Positions 53,359 to 62,032 are shown, counted from the stretch's first letter. The stretch: 64,000 nt of DNA from Candidatus Thiodiazotropha sp. (ex Epidulcina cf. delphinae) (GCA_025656455.1 JAHXHS010000005.1:1-64000); one strand, 5' to 3'. The notes: a model not told the origin generated them from the sequence alone. Translations and numbers: made by a program.

Positions 53359-56324
53359 TCGATGCGCCGCAACCGGAGGATGAAATTGACGAACCCCGGA
53401 TGGTCCAGGTGGGCCAATCGCCGCACCCGGATGCGGTACTCTACAACGAACGCTGCCAACACCAGCAGATAGTTGATGAAGTTGGTGAAAAGCGACCAGA
53501 TTTCAGCGCTGGCAAGGCCCGCCAGGAGCATGCTCTCAAGGGTGAGAAAGGCAAACATCGATGCCCAGAACAGGGTGACCTTGCGGCTATAGTCCTGGGC
53601 GGTGTGGTCCAGGGCCTGCTCATGCATCATTTGTGCAAAACGGGTAATCAACGGGGTTTGGCGGGGAAAAAGCGTGGTGGCGAATAGGATGAATAATCCG
53701 CCGTTGATGAATATCGGCAGCAATTGGAGCAGTTTGACCGTCTCCGGTTGGCGGATCAGCAGCCAGGCTGAGGCGAGGGCGCCGAGCAGAATCATCAACC
53801 AGCCGGTCTGTCTCTGCTTCAACACCAACAGTACGCCCCACAGGCTCAGCAGGGAAAACAGTATCAGGCTGGCCGGCAGCAGATTGCCATTGACCACCCC
53901 GCCGTGCAGCGCCAGCGGATAGGCGATGGCTAGCAGGAGCAGGGCTATCTGCACCGGTCCGCGGGCAGGACTGGGTTGAGGTTTGCCGGAGGCCGGGTTA
54001 ATAACAAATCCGTGGTCCGTGAAGGGTCGCCGTGACAGGGCGTAGGTGGCAAGATAACTCATCCCCACCCCGATAGCGACGGTTTGCCCGATGGCATGCA
54101 GCACCGGAATCGACGAGCCGGCAAGGATGGCAAAAACAGCGGCGGTGCTTGCGGCGCAGACACTCAGGGCATGCAGGGTCCTGAGATGTTGACCTGCCTG
54201 CGTCTCCCGTCTGCCGAAAAACAGGCTGTAGTCGATGCCTATGCCCAGCACCAGCATCAGCGAAATCAAATGAAACAGATTGAGCGAATTGCCGCTGACG
54301 TGCAGCAGGCCGATGGTCAGCAAAATGGCCAGCGCAATCGGCAGCAGGGTGCGGATCGCTGCCCTGAGAGAACCGAGGCCGAGCCATAACAACAGCAGCA
54401 TCAGAGCAGCGCCCAGTTCGACCCGCTGCAGGATCTGCTGACGAAAACCGGCGACCAGCCGGCTCGTCTCCTGTCTCAGGTTGAAATAGTTTGCTTCGGG
54501 CAGGGTCTCATGGACAAAGCGGGAGAGTCGTTCGGGATTGCTGACCCCGGATAGGGGGATCAAGGCCAGCCAACCTTCGGGACGCTGTTGCATCAACCTC
54601 TCCAGGTGTGGTTTGAGCGAGGTCTCCAAGGCTGTTTCATAGCTCATCGGCGGCAGCCGGCGGCTCTGCTCGACAGCCTCTGCAAAGCGGTTAAAGGCGT
54701 CGTCCCGAAACGGCAATCCCTGCGATGCCGAGCGCAGATTATTCGCTAGCTGTTCGGTTGTCGGCAGTTGTTGCCGTCGCAGCATCTGATTCCGCTGGCT
54801 GGGAAGATAGTCGCTTGGCAGCTCGAGACCCGCCAGGAGCTGCCGTTCGATGGCGATTTCCATCCGTTTCCCGACAGATTCGCAGATCTGCAGCACCCGC
54901 TCAGGGTCGTCGGCGCGAATCACCAGCAGCTGATTACTCTCTGTGGCCTGCAACTGCCGCCTCAATGCCCGGTCCTGTTGCAGCAGTTCTTCGGGCAGGG
55001 GGGAAAGGGTGGCGATATCGTCTTTCCAGACAGGCCCTGCCGATTGAATCAGCGATCCGAGACTGAGAAGGGCGGCGAGTAGGATCAGCGCAGGCGGCCA
55101 GAGACGGGTTCGCTGCAATAGTCCCAAAGGACGCAACCCCTTGGGCTCGGGCGCGACAAAGGGATCGGAAAAGAGGCGCGGCAGGAGGTAGCGGCTGCAA
55201 ACGGCCGCAGTGATGAGACCGGTCAGGGTGAACGCTCCCAACTGACGCAGACCGGAGAAATCGGTCATCACCAACACCAGATAACCCAGACACGTGGTGA
55301 TGACGCTCAGCCGCAAGGTGGCCCAGATCTCCCGCATGGTCTGGCCGGGATGGCGCACTTTGCTCAGATGGCTGAAGAGATGGATCGGGTAGTCGATGGT
55401 GACCCCCAACAGGGTGATGCCGAAGGCCAGGGTGATGCCGTGCAGCTCATCGAACAGCAGGCTGGTCAACAGGGTTGCGGCGAGCAGGGCGGTGAGCAGG
55501 GGGAGGGCGGCGATCAGCAGATAGGGGAGATAGCGATAGGCGAGCAGCAGAATCAGTGCAACGACGCAGGAAGCGACCAGGCTCAGGATTTGACTCTCAT
55601 GGCGAATGATATCCCGTGACTGCACCGCGAAGACGCCCGGTCCGCTGATGATCAGGCTATGGCGCCCACTGCTGTTCAAGTCGTCGAAGGCGTCCCGCAC
55701 CGTTGCCAGGACGAGCTGCTGCTGATCCAGTTCGAGACCACCGGAGGCGGTCACTGCGAGCAACAGGGCGGTTTCGCCCTCCCCGGAGGCCCAGACTCCC
55801 TCGGCGCGGTTGATCTCGCTAGGGGGCATCCAACTGCGCAGCATCGCTTGATAGGCGCCGGTCGGGTCTTCTGCCAGCAGGGCCTTGAAGGGCGTGGGGA
55901 AGGGGGACTTCAGCGCTTCCAGCCTGGCTTTGAGGGCGTTTTGCAGACTCTCCTGAGAGAAGCTGCGCGGATCGATGCCGGGTGCGATCAGATAGCGGTA
56001 TCTCAGCAACTCCCGGTCGATCTCGAAGGTGCCGGGGGCGCCGTTTTCCACCCGCTTGAACAGCATACTCCCACGCAGTCGGGCGAGCAGTTTCTGACTG
56101 ATCCCGGCCCGGTCTACCGCATCACCGCCGTTGATGCCGAGCATGAGTAGGCGCGTCGCCGGCCCCTTGTTCAATTCGTCGAGCAGCAGCCGCTCTTGCG
56201 CCGTGCCTCCCTGGGGCAGAAACAGGCTGAGATCCGTGCGTAGGGAGAGATGACGCATCTCCCACCAGCCGGTCAGCAACAGGGCGATCAGCCAGATCAG
56301 GAAGATGCCTCTCCTAGCCCGCAT
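53340..56324 (-). CDS. MMPL/RND-family exporter fused to a polytopic COG4648-type membrane domain
   Basis: 994 residues. Residues 1-770 are an MMPL exporter: a membrane helix, a large periplasmic loop, a block of about five helices (LSLVASCVVALILLLAYRYL, GVTIDYPIHLFSHL), a second loop, and a second block (LMLVLGIGIDYSLFFGRRET). From about 780 to 994 comes a different region with about five hydrophobic segments and FARMMHEQALDHTAQDYSRK-like (here FAQMMHEQALDHTA) and EYRIRVRRLAHLDHPGFVNF, matching the separate COG4648 membrane protein of aryl-polyene clusters. Likely exports the polyene lipid. Its ATG lies in a family E arm. Confidence 0.78.
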   Translation of the reverse strand: MRARRGIFLIWLIALLLTGWWEMRHLSLRTDLSLFLPQGGTAQERLLLDELNKGPATRLLMLGINGGDAVDRAGISQKLLARLRGSMLFKRVENGAPGTFEIDRELLRYRYLIAPGIDPRSFSQESLQNALKARLEALKSPFPTPFKALLAEDPTGAYQAMLRSWMPPSEINRAEGVWASGEGETALLLAVTASGGLELDQQQLVLATVRDAFDDLNSSGRHSLIISGPGVFAVQSRDIIRHESQILSLVASCVVALILLLAYRYLPYLLIAALPLLTALLAATLLTSLLFDELHGITLAFGITLLGVTIDYPIHLFSHLSKVRHPGQTMREIWATLRLSVITTCLGYLVLVMTDFSGLRQLGAFTLTGLITAAVCSRYLLPRLFSDPFVAPEPKGLRPLGLLQRTRLWPPALILLAALLSLGSLIQSAGPVWKDDIATLSPLPEELLQQDRALRRQLQATESNQLLVIRADDPERVLQICESVGKRMEIAIERQLLAGLELPSDYLPSQRNQMLRRQQLPTTEQLANNLRSASQGLPFRDDAFNRFAEAVEQSRRLPPMSYETALETSLKPHLERLMQQRPEGWLALIPLSGVSNPERLSRFVHETLPEANYFNLRQETSRLVAGFRQQILQRVELGAALMLLLLWLGLGSLRAAIRTLLPIALAILLTIGLLHVSGNSLNLFHLISLMLVLGIGIDYSLFFGRRETQAGQHLRTLHALSVCAASTAAVFAILAGSSIPVLHAIGQTVAIGVGMSYLATYALSRRPFTDHGFVINPASGKPQPSPARGPVQIALLLLAIAYPLALHGGVVNGNLLPASLILFSLLSLWGVLLVLKQRQTGWLMILLGALASAWLLIRQPETVKLLQLLPIFINGGLFILFATTLFPRQTPLITRFAQMMHEQALDHTAQDYSRKVTLFWASMFAFLTLESMLLAGLASAEIWSLFTNFINYLLVLAAFVVEYRIRVRRLAHLDHPGFVNFILRLRRIEWRSLM

Positions 56325-56561
56325 TTCTCACCAGGATTTGGATTTTTGGGGCAAGCTGGCGAAGAAGGTTGAACGATTAGCCGCCGAAGCATAGCCGTCG
56401 CTATGGTTCAAGGCTAATCGTTCAAGATTCGAAGCCAGCTTGCTCCAAAAACCAAATAGGACAGAGTGTAAAGGTACTACCATCATTTTTTGATGCTAAG
56501 TCGGTTAAATTTCATCCCGTTATCCGTTCTTCCGGTCCGCCTGGTGAGTAATGCGGGCTAG
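56314..56561. repeat. Family E inverted-repeat element, copy 1 (248 bp)
   Basis: Arms CTAGCCCGCATTTCTCACCA (56314) and its complement ending 56561, 21 of 22 bases matching, both with terminal CTAG. The start codon of the exporter (56322-56324) is inside the left arm. Within the element, 56344-56452 forms another long imperfect palindrome (CAAGCTGGC arms, GAACGATTAGCC inner arms). Confidence 0.8.
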
Positions 56562-56576
56562 CCCGCATTACTCACC
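56543..56576. repeat. 34-bp perfect palindrome
   Basis: GGTGAGTAATGCGGGCT followed without a loop by its exact complement. It is made of two family E ends placed back to back around a CTAG, 59 bp after the lolA-like stop codon in the direction of transcription. Confidence 0.85.
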
Positions 56577-56635
56577 GCCATGTTACCTGGCTGAGTCCTT
56601 CAAAGGTCATAAGGTCTCCATTTTTCCAGTCCGTG

Positions 56636-57217
56636 TTAGTGTGGAGTAAGCCGAGTGATGATTTGGTCGCCACCGGTCTCGAACAGGGTATATCGGTCGA
56701 TGCGGCTGCGCTGGCCTGTGATTTCGACCCGCGAGACCTGTCTGGCGAGCTGTGGTTGTTTGGGAATCAGCGCCAACAACCAGTGAGCCTCGCTAGCGGA
56801 AAAGCGGATGGTGAAATAGTTCTGCAGGGTCGCCAGATCGCCGGCGAGGACCGAGCGTAGGGAAGCGGTAAAGGCGAGTAAACGGGGCAGATTGTCCAAT
56901 AACAGGGTTTCCTGTTTCCCATCCCCGTGGCTGATGGTCAGCCGCTTGCCCTTGATTTCGTAACGGCTATCGCTCGGTGCCGAGAGTTCCCGGATCAAAT
57001 GGTCGGGAGGAATGAAAGTCAGGGTGCCGGACTGTTCGATGGGCTGGTCGAGCAGGGCCAGCAGGCGGGTCTCGGTAAATCGGTGGCTTCGTTCGCCGGC
57101 CTGGCGGAGCTGATTCATCAGTTGCTGAAGCGTCAAGGATTGCGCTTCAGCGGATGGAGGCGATGAGAACAGCATCAACCAGAGTCCTGCCAAAAGCGCA
57201 AGTAGGCTAGCCTGCAT
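56636..57217 (-). CDS. LolA-like outer-membrane lipoprotein carrier protein (polyene cluster)
   Basis: 193 residues with signal peptide (LLALLAGLWLMLFSSPPSAEA). The mature part is LolA-like: FTETRLLALLDQPIEQSGTL, FIPPDHLIRELSAP, RYEIKGKRLTISHGDGKQET. LolA-type proteins shuttle lipids across the periplasm; the aryl-polyene cluster version probably accepts the polyene lipid from the MMPL exporter. Its start codon (57215-57217) is in the left arm of family E copy 2. Confidence 0.82.
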   Translation of the reverse strand: MQASLLALLAGLWLMLFSSPPSAEAQSLTLQQLMNQLRQAGERSHRFTETRLLALLDQPIEQSGTLTFIPPDHLIRELSAPSDSRYEIKGKRLTISHGDGKQETLLLDNLPRLLAFTASLRSVLAGDLATLQNYFTIRFSASEAHWLLALIPKQPQLARQVSRVEITGQRSRIDRYTLFETGGDQIITRLTPH

Positions 57218-57390
57218 TTCTCACACCCCTCCTACTGCGGCGGCCCAATGGCACGCCCTGTCTGGCGTTCCCTCGGTCGGGGTGCTCGACATAGTGTCGG
57301 CTATGCCTGCGCGCCCCTCGGTCGCGAACGCCAGCCATGGCGCACCCTTGAACCGCCTCGCTACGAAGGGGTGTGAGAAATGCAGGCTAG
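57207..57390. repeat. Family E inverted-repeat element, copy 2 (184 bp)
   Basis: Perfect 24-bp terminal inverted repeats starting CTAGCCTGCATTTCTCAC at 57207-57230 and 57367-57390, both bounded by CTAG. The left arm includes the lolA-like start codon and the right arm includes the stop codon (57387-57389) of the acyltransferase gene. The interior has additional symmetry (GGCGTTCCCTCGG against CTCGGTCGCGAACGCC). Confidence 0.85.
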
Positions 57391-58292
57391 TCTGAAGCCT
57401 CATCACTACCCCAAAAGTCATAAAAATTGAACCAGTTGTAAGGCGCCAGGCGGGCATGATGCTGCAATCGGTCTGCGTAGCGCTGTGTCCAGATCCGGAT
57501 CGATTCGTCACGGCGTTCCCGTTCCAGCACCACCTCATCGGCGAAATGCTCAATACGGATCTCATAGTGGTTGCCGCCACGGTAGATGCCGAAAAACAGG
57601 AACACCGGGCTCTTGAGAATGGATGCCAATAACATGGGTCCCTGGGGAAACAGCGTCTCCTTGCCGAGAAACCGGCAATTGACGGTCTTGCCGCTGTCGG
57701 CGATCCGGTCTCCCAGCAAGCCGATAATGGAACCCTGGGAGATGCACTCCTTGGTGCGGATCAGGGTGTCCGGTTGCCCGAGTGGTATGATGCTGTCGTT
57801 CAGGGCCGGGTTCAATTCAGAGAGGATGCGCATCATCATCTCGTTATGCCGGGGGTACATCAGTATCTTGACCGGTAGTTCGCGTTTGACGATGGCGGTG
57901 GCCCGCAGGATCTCAAAGCTGCCCAGGTGAGAACCGAGCAGAATGCATCCCCTGCCCGCGGCGAGTTGTTCCGCGATCAGTTTATGGTTGTGGATCTCCA
58001 ACGCGAAATAGTCGTATCGGTCGGCCATCAGGAAGACCCGATCGAGGATAGTGGCCGAGAAGGTATGAATATGTCTTGCCGTGTCTAGAGGATTGGCCGG
58101 ACGATCCAGCACCTGATTGAGGTAGTCCCGGGAGGCGCGCCGCTGGGTGGAGGCGGTGACCAGGAAGTAGAGTGTGATCGGATAGAGCAGCGTGCGTGCG
58201 GCGCTTCTCCCGAGATGTAGGGCGATCCAGAGAATCAGGCGCAGAGCACCCATGCTGCCTCTCTCTCCCTGTCTCTTCCAGCGATTGCTCAA
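57387..58292 (-). CDS. Lysophospholipid acyltransferase (LpxL/HtrB-type, polyene cluster)
   Basis: 301 residues. N-terminal membrane segment (LILWIALHLGRSAARTLLYP), then CILLGSHLGSFEILRATAIV with the HxxxxE-type active site of LABLAT acyltransferases, and GLLGDRIADSG, QGPMLLASILKSPVFLFFGI. Aryl-polyene clusters encode such an acyltransferase to attach the polyene to a lipid anchor. Overlaps the dehydratase gene by four bases. Ends in the family E arm. Confidence 0.88.
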   Translation of the reverse strand: MSNRWKRQGERGSMGALRLILWIALHLGRSAARTLLYPITLYFLVTASTQRRASRDYLNQVLDRPANPLDTARHIHTFSATILDRVFLMADRYDYFALEIHNHKLIAEQLAAGRGCILLGSHLGSFEILRATAIVKRELPVKILMYPRHNEMMMRILSELNPALNDSIIPLGQPDTLIRTKECISQGSIIGLLGDRIADSGKTVNCRFLGKETLFPQGPMLLASILKSPVFLFFGIYRGGNHYEIRIEHFADEVVLERERRDESIRIWTQRYADRLQHHARLAPYNWFNFYDFWGSDEASD

Positions 58293-58597
58293 GAGTCGGG
58301 ACCGGAATTAGCCAGCGCCAATTTACCGGTGGTAAAGGTGACATCCTCTACACGACATTCAAATATGACCTGACCGGCTTTTTCGTGATAGTGGATTTGA
58401 AAGGGCGTTCCTGGTCGTAGCGGCCTGAGGAACTTGGCGATGATCACTTCGCCGACCCTTTCGCGCGGATAGCGCCGGCTCAACCGGCTGATGACCCGGT
58501 CGAGAATCAGCGTGCCGGGCACGATCGGATTGCCGGGAAAATGGCCCGCGAGGCAGGGGTGATCGGCCGGAACGGCGGTTGACGTTTCCGTCCACAC
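58289..58597 (-). CDS. Small hotdog dehydratase (ApeI/FabA-FabZ-like)
   Basis: 102 residues starting at GTG. DHPCLAGHFPGNPIVPGTLI contains the catalytic GHFPxxPxxPG motif with His, and AKFLRPLRPGTPFQIHYHEK follows. Second dehydratase of the polyene cluster. Starts two bases after the ACP stop codon, so translation is coupled. Confidence 0.88.
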   Translation of the reverse strand: MWTETSTAVPADHPCLAGHFPGNPIVPGTLILDRVISRLSRRYPRERVGEVIIAKFLRPLRPGTPFQIHYHEKAGQVIFECRVEDVTFTTGKLALANSGPDS

Positions 58598-58599
58598 GG

Positions 58600-58863
58600 T
58601 CAGCGGTTATCCTGAATAAAACGGGTCAATCGGCTGAGAGATGAAAAGATCTCAGTGATGTTTTCATCATCCGCCTTCAGTTGAATACCGTATTTTTGCT
58701 TGATCCCGAGCGACAATTCCAGCGCGTCGATGGAATCAAGGCCGAGCCCGTCCCTGAACAAGGGGGTGTCGGGCTCAATCTCTTCGGCGGAAATATCTTC
58801 CAGATTGAGGGTTTCCACGATCAACTGTGCAACTTCTAGAGCGTTGGGTGATAAGCTTTCCAT
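58600..58863 (-). CDS. Acyl carrier protein
   Basis: 87 residues: VAQLIVETLNLEDISAEEIE, then GLGLDSIDALELSLGIKQKY with the phosphopantetheine Ser44 in DSI. Typical ACP helices. It begins the leftward cluster, so the main promoter likely lies in 58864-58930. Only one ACP is visible here, whereas aryl-polyene clusters usually have two. Confidence 0.92.
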   Translation of the reverse strand: MESLSPNALEVAQLIVETLNLEDISAEEIEPDTPLFRDGLGLDSIDALELSLGIKQKYGIQLKADDENITEIFSSLSRLTRFIQDNR

Positions 58864-58934
58864 CTATGTAGTGTATCCGCAGAATTCGAGAAAATTATAA
58901 GTGTGTCAAACAGTGGTAGCGCCAACCTGCCTCA

Positions 58935-59034
58935 CTAGGGCCTGTTAACACTCATCGGATTGCCACTGCCAGGGGCCATTTTTTACCCAGCAAGGCACAA
59001 CAGTGGCAATCCGATGAGTGTTAACAGGCCCTAG
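58935..59034. repeat. Family F inverted-repeat element (100 bp, perfect 34-bp arms)
   Basis: CTAGGGCCTGTTAACACTCA at the left and its exact complement at the right, 34 bp each, with a 32-bp centre containing a run of T. Both ends are CTAG. It lies upstream of the polyene cluster's first gene. The following 59035-59328 holds no gene that I can support. Confidence 0.85.
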
Positions 59035-59328
59035 CAGCTATATCTTACCTAAAAAAGGGACATTGCAACTACTCAGGCTTTAACTTGAAACGGCGGATTC
59101 AGGATATAATTTCCCGGCAAACTCCATTCCATGAAGCAACCGATGCAATTTCTTTCGCTACCTATTTGGAGGAGGAGACGCCGGCGCTGCTGGATGATCG
59201 CCGTTCGGAAGCAAGCCTAAGTGAACCGCCGGCCTTGCCGGTTAGTCTGGAGTAGCGCGTTGTCTCGGCCGGGAACGACCTCTCGGGGAATCTCCAGAAC
59301 CTGACTGTGCCGCCATCGGCCGGCCCGT

Positions 59329-60117
59329 TCAAAGCGAGTTTTCGTCCCCGAGTTCTCGTGCGGTCTTATGCGTCAGGCCCGGATGATTCCGCAACTGATA
59401 GCCGGCAAAGTGCAGGTTCAGGATCGCCTCCTGCAGACTGTTGCGAAGAGAGGGATTGGGTGAGTCGAGGTGTCCGGCAAGTATTTTCAGCGGGATTTCA
59501 ATATGATGCTCGCGTACCGCCACCGGAAGGTTGAGGCGGGCCGCCAGATTCAGGAAGGGATCCAGGGGGGCGACATCCGGCGCGCCCTGTCGATGAGAGC
59601 GGCCTGAGTAGACGAGTTCGACGTCATGCGGGATGACCTTGAGATGATTCCGGTAGGCGTTTGCCAGCTCCTCGCTGACCTCCCTCTCCCCATTGACCAG
59701 GGCTCGGACGGTTCGGGTGATGTCACGGGCGGATTGACGATCCGGCTTGCAGGAGAGCATCGCCGCCATCAACCGCCGCTGCTCTTGGCTCAGCTTCTCC
59801 GCCTGATAGCCGGACATACTGAACTGGCGCTGATCCGCCAGGTTTCTTAAAAACGCCTCGGTACAGGCGAAATATCTTGAGGTATAGTGGAACAACTCTT
59901 CCGCACAGCCCCCCCAGCCAGCGTGGAATTCAGGGTAGTACATGCCATCGACGCATTTCGAATTGCTGTTCACGATCACTGTGGAGATTGAAATTATACC
60001 TATAATAACATAAGGATATCGATTTCCCTGGATGTCCGTTCGGGCATCCGGCATAGTCGTATCGTAAATATAGCCTATGCCGGGGTTTGCCATTTCGGCC
60101 GGAGACCCCTGGGGCAA
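59329..60117 (-). CDS. Hypothetical protein with N-terminal membrane segment
   Basis: 262 residues as the longest frame; a start at 60054 or 60093 is also possible. A hydrophobic segment (YPYVIIGIISISTVIVNSNS) near residues 33-52 looks like an anchor or signal. The rest is soluble, with two cysteines near CVDGMYYPEFHAGWGGCAEE and helical segments. I do not recognise the family. It is divergent from the chain-length gene and may belong with it. Confidence 0.6.
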   Translation of the reverse strand: MPQGSPAEMANPGIGYIYDTTMPDARTDIQGNRYPYVIIGIISISTVIVNSNSKCVDGMYYPEFHAGWGGCAEELFHYTSRYFACTEAFLRNLADQRQFSMSGYQAEKLSQEQRRLMAAMLSCKPDRQSARDITRTVRALVNGEREVSEELANAYRNHLKVIPHDVELVYSGRSHRQGAPDVAPLDPFLNLAARLNLPVAVREHHIEIPLKILAGHLDSPNPSLRNSLQEAILNLHFAGYQLRNHPGLTHKTARELGDENSL

Positions 60118-60285
60118 GGTGGATCAAGCGCCTGCGCGATCTGTCCCGATGCCTGTACGAATTCAGGTTTAGTGCTTAGATTCAAAGAGATATGGATTAT
60201 CGCCGGGGATGGCTTGCTTTGTCGCAGGCTTCATGTGTCAAATAGACGATTACCCGATAATTGATATCGCAAAATCAGTAGTCAA

Positions 60286-61905
60286 ATGAACGAAATCATT
60301 CTCCAGATCAAGAATTATATCCGATCCGCTTGGCGCTTCCGGTGGCTGGCCATCGTCTTCTCCTGGGTCGTTGCGATTTGTTGCTGGGCGATAATCTTCG
60401 TGTTGCCGAACCAGTATCAATCGGTGGCGAAGGTCTATGTCGATACGGATAGTGTCTTGAGACCCCTGCTGCAGGGCCTTGCGGTGCAGAATAATATGAA
60501 TCAGCGCCTGCATCTCATGACCCGGACCCTGCTGAGTTATGACAATCTGAAAAAATTATTGCAGCAAACCGATTTGGGCTATCTGGCTACGACGGATGAG
60601 GAGAGAGAGCAGCTCATCGACTGGCTGAGAAAGAGAATAAACATCCAGGTCAATCGCCGTCAGATTCCAGGGGCTCGAATCACGGAGAATTTCTATACGA
60701 TCGAGTTTATTTACAGCGATCGTTTCATGGCTCGGAAAGTGGTACAGATTCTCCTCGATATCTTTGTTGAAAGCGCTTTGGGCGATACCAGGGTCGAGTC
60801 TGATGCCGCACAGGTCTTTCTGCGGCAACAGATTCAGGAATATGAGGCCCGTCTTGTCGAGGCGGAGAACAAACTGACCGATTTCAAACGAAAAAATGTG
60901 GATACCCTGCCGAGAGACAGCGGCGGCATATTTCACCGACTCGATCAGGCGCGGGGCGATGTGGAGGAGGTCTCGCTACAACTCAAAGAGGCCAGGATAC
61001 GACGCGATGAACTCAAGCGTCAGTATACGACTACCTTGGCTGAAGAGAATAAAAGGCGAGAGGAGCTCGGCATGTCCGCGGCCACCAGCTCTCCCACGGC
61101 GCAACGTCTGCTGGCGATGCAGACCCGGTTGGATGAGTTACTTCTCAGGTACACGGAACAGCATCCCGACGTCCAGGAGTTGATGTCAAAGATCGAAGAG
61201 TTGAAGGCCCGCTCGAGCCGTACCGAGGTTGGCGATGCGGCCTCGGCTTCAGCATCGGTATCGACGGCCCTGGAAGAGTTGAAACTGGCCTATCGGCGCT
61301 CTGAGGTCGATTTGAGGACGATCAGTTTGCGCAACCAGGAGTATCAAGAGCGAATTGAGGAGCTTAAGAAAAAGTTGGATACGCTCCCTCAAGTCGAGGC
61401 CGAGTTGACCCGTCTGAATCGTGACTACAACATCAACCGGGAAAACTATCAGGAACTGGTGCAGCGTCTGGAATCCGCAAAAATGTCCGAGCAGGCTGAC
61501 GAGGCGGGGGATAACCTGAAGTTCAGGGTCGTTGAGCCGCCGAAGATTCCGATATTGCCTATCGGCCCGAAGCGACTCTTATTCAGCGCCGCAGCCTTGG
61601 TTCTGGCTCTGGGTCTCGGCGGCGCGGTGGCATTTCTGTTTTCTCAGATAATGCCGGTCTATTTTGATACGCGTACTCTCAGTGTTGACCTTGAGTTCCC
61701 GGTGCTTGGACAGGTAACGAGGGTCATGACTGACGAAGTGACGATGAAGAGGCGGCTTGCAGTCAGTGGTTTTATCTCCGCGGTTTTTCTACTGTTCCTG
61801 ATATTTATCGTCATCGTGATTGTCTATACAATGGGTTTTAGGGAAGATATCATCATGCTGATCAAGCAATCCGGTATCTTAAATCTCTTCTCGACCGGTT
61901 CTTAA
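60286..61905 (+). CDS. Polysaccharide chain-length determinant protein (Wzz/PEP-CTERM-locus type)
   Basis: 539 residues. Two membrane segments (about 18-38 and near 432-452, with a third about 490-515) flank a long periplasmic coiled-coil region. N-terminal LPNQYQSVAKVYVDTDSVLR, PLLQGLAVQNNMNQRLHL and GNVR-like end RLNRDYNINRENYQELVQRL match the chain-length determinant family of exopolysaccharide loci. No tyrosine kinase domain is fused. Usually it sits in a full exopolysaccharide cluster; here it is alone. Confidence 0.85.
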   Translation: MNEIILQIKNYIRSAWRFRWLAIVFSWVVAICCWAIIFVLPNQYQSVAKVYVDTDSVLRPLLQGLAVQNNMNQRLHLMTRTLLSYDNLKKLLQQTDLGYLATTDEEREQLIDWLRKRINIQVNRRQIPGARITENFYTIEFIYSDRFMARKVVQILLDIFVESALGDTRVESDAAQVFLRQQIQEYEARLVEAENKLTDFKRKNVDTLPRDSGGIFHRLDQARGDVEEVSLQLKEARIRRDELKRQYTTTLAEENKRREELGMSAATSSPTAQRLLAMQTRLDELLLRYTEQHPDVQELMSKIEELKARSSRTEVGDAASASASVSTALEELKLAYRRSEVDLRTISLRNQEYQERIEELKKKLDTLPQVEAELTRLNRDYNINRENYQELVQRLESAKMSEQADEAGDNLKFRVVEPPKIPILPIGPKRLLFSAAALVLALGLGGAVAFLFSQIMPVYFDTRTLSVDLEFPVLGQVTRVMTDEVTMKRRLAVSGFISAVFLLFLIFIVIVIVYTMGFREDIIMLIKQSGILNLFSTGS

Positions 61906-61962
61906 ATTAAGCTGGTACCCTAATAGGCCATGTTCCGGCGTGTGATAGGGGGGTGTCACGTA

Positions 61963-62032
61963 GTAGGTCAGGTTGACGCGGAGCGGCTACCTGACTCAGG
62001 GGGGTGTCACGTAGCTGCGCAACGTGACCTAC
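61963..62032 (-). repeat. Family D twin-hairpin repeat, copy 3 (reverse)
   Basis: Reverse complement of copies 1 and 2, with the two stems GTCAGGT...ACCTGAC and GTCACG...CGTGAC. A short direct repeat, GGGGGGTGTCACGTAG, occurs on its left and inside. Confidence 0.8.
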
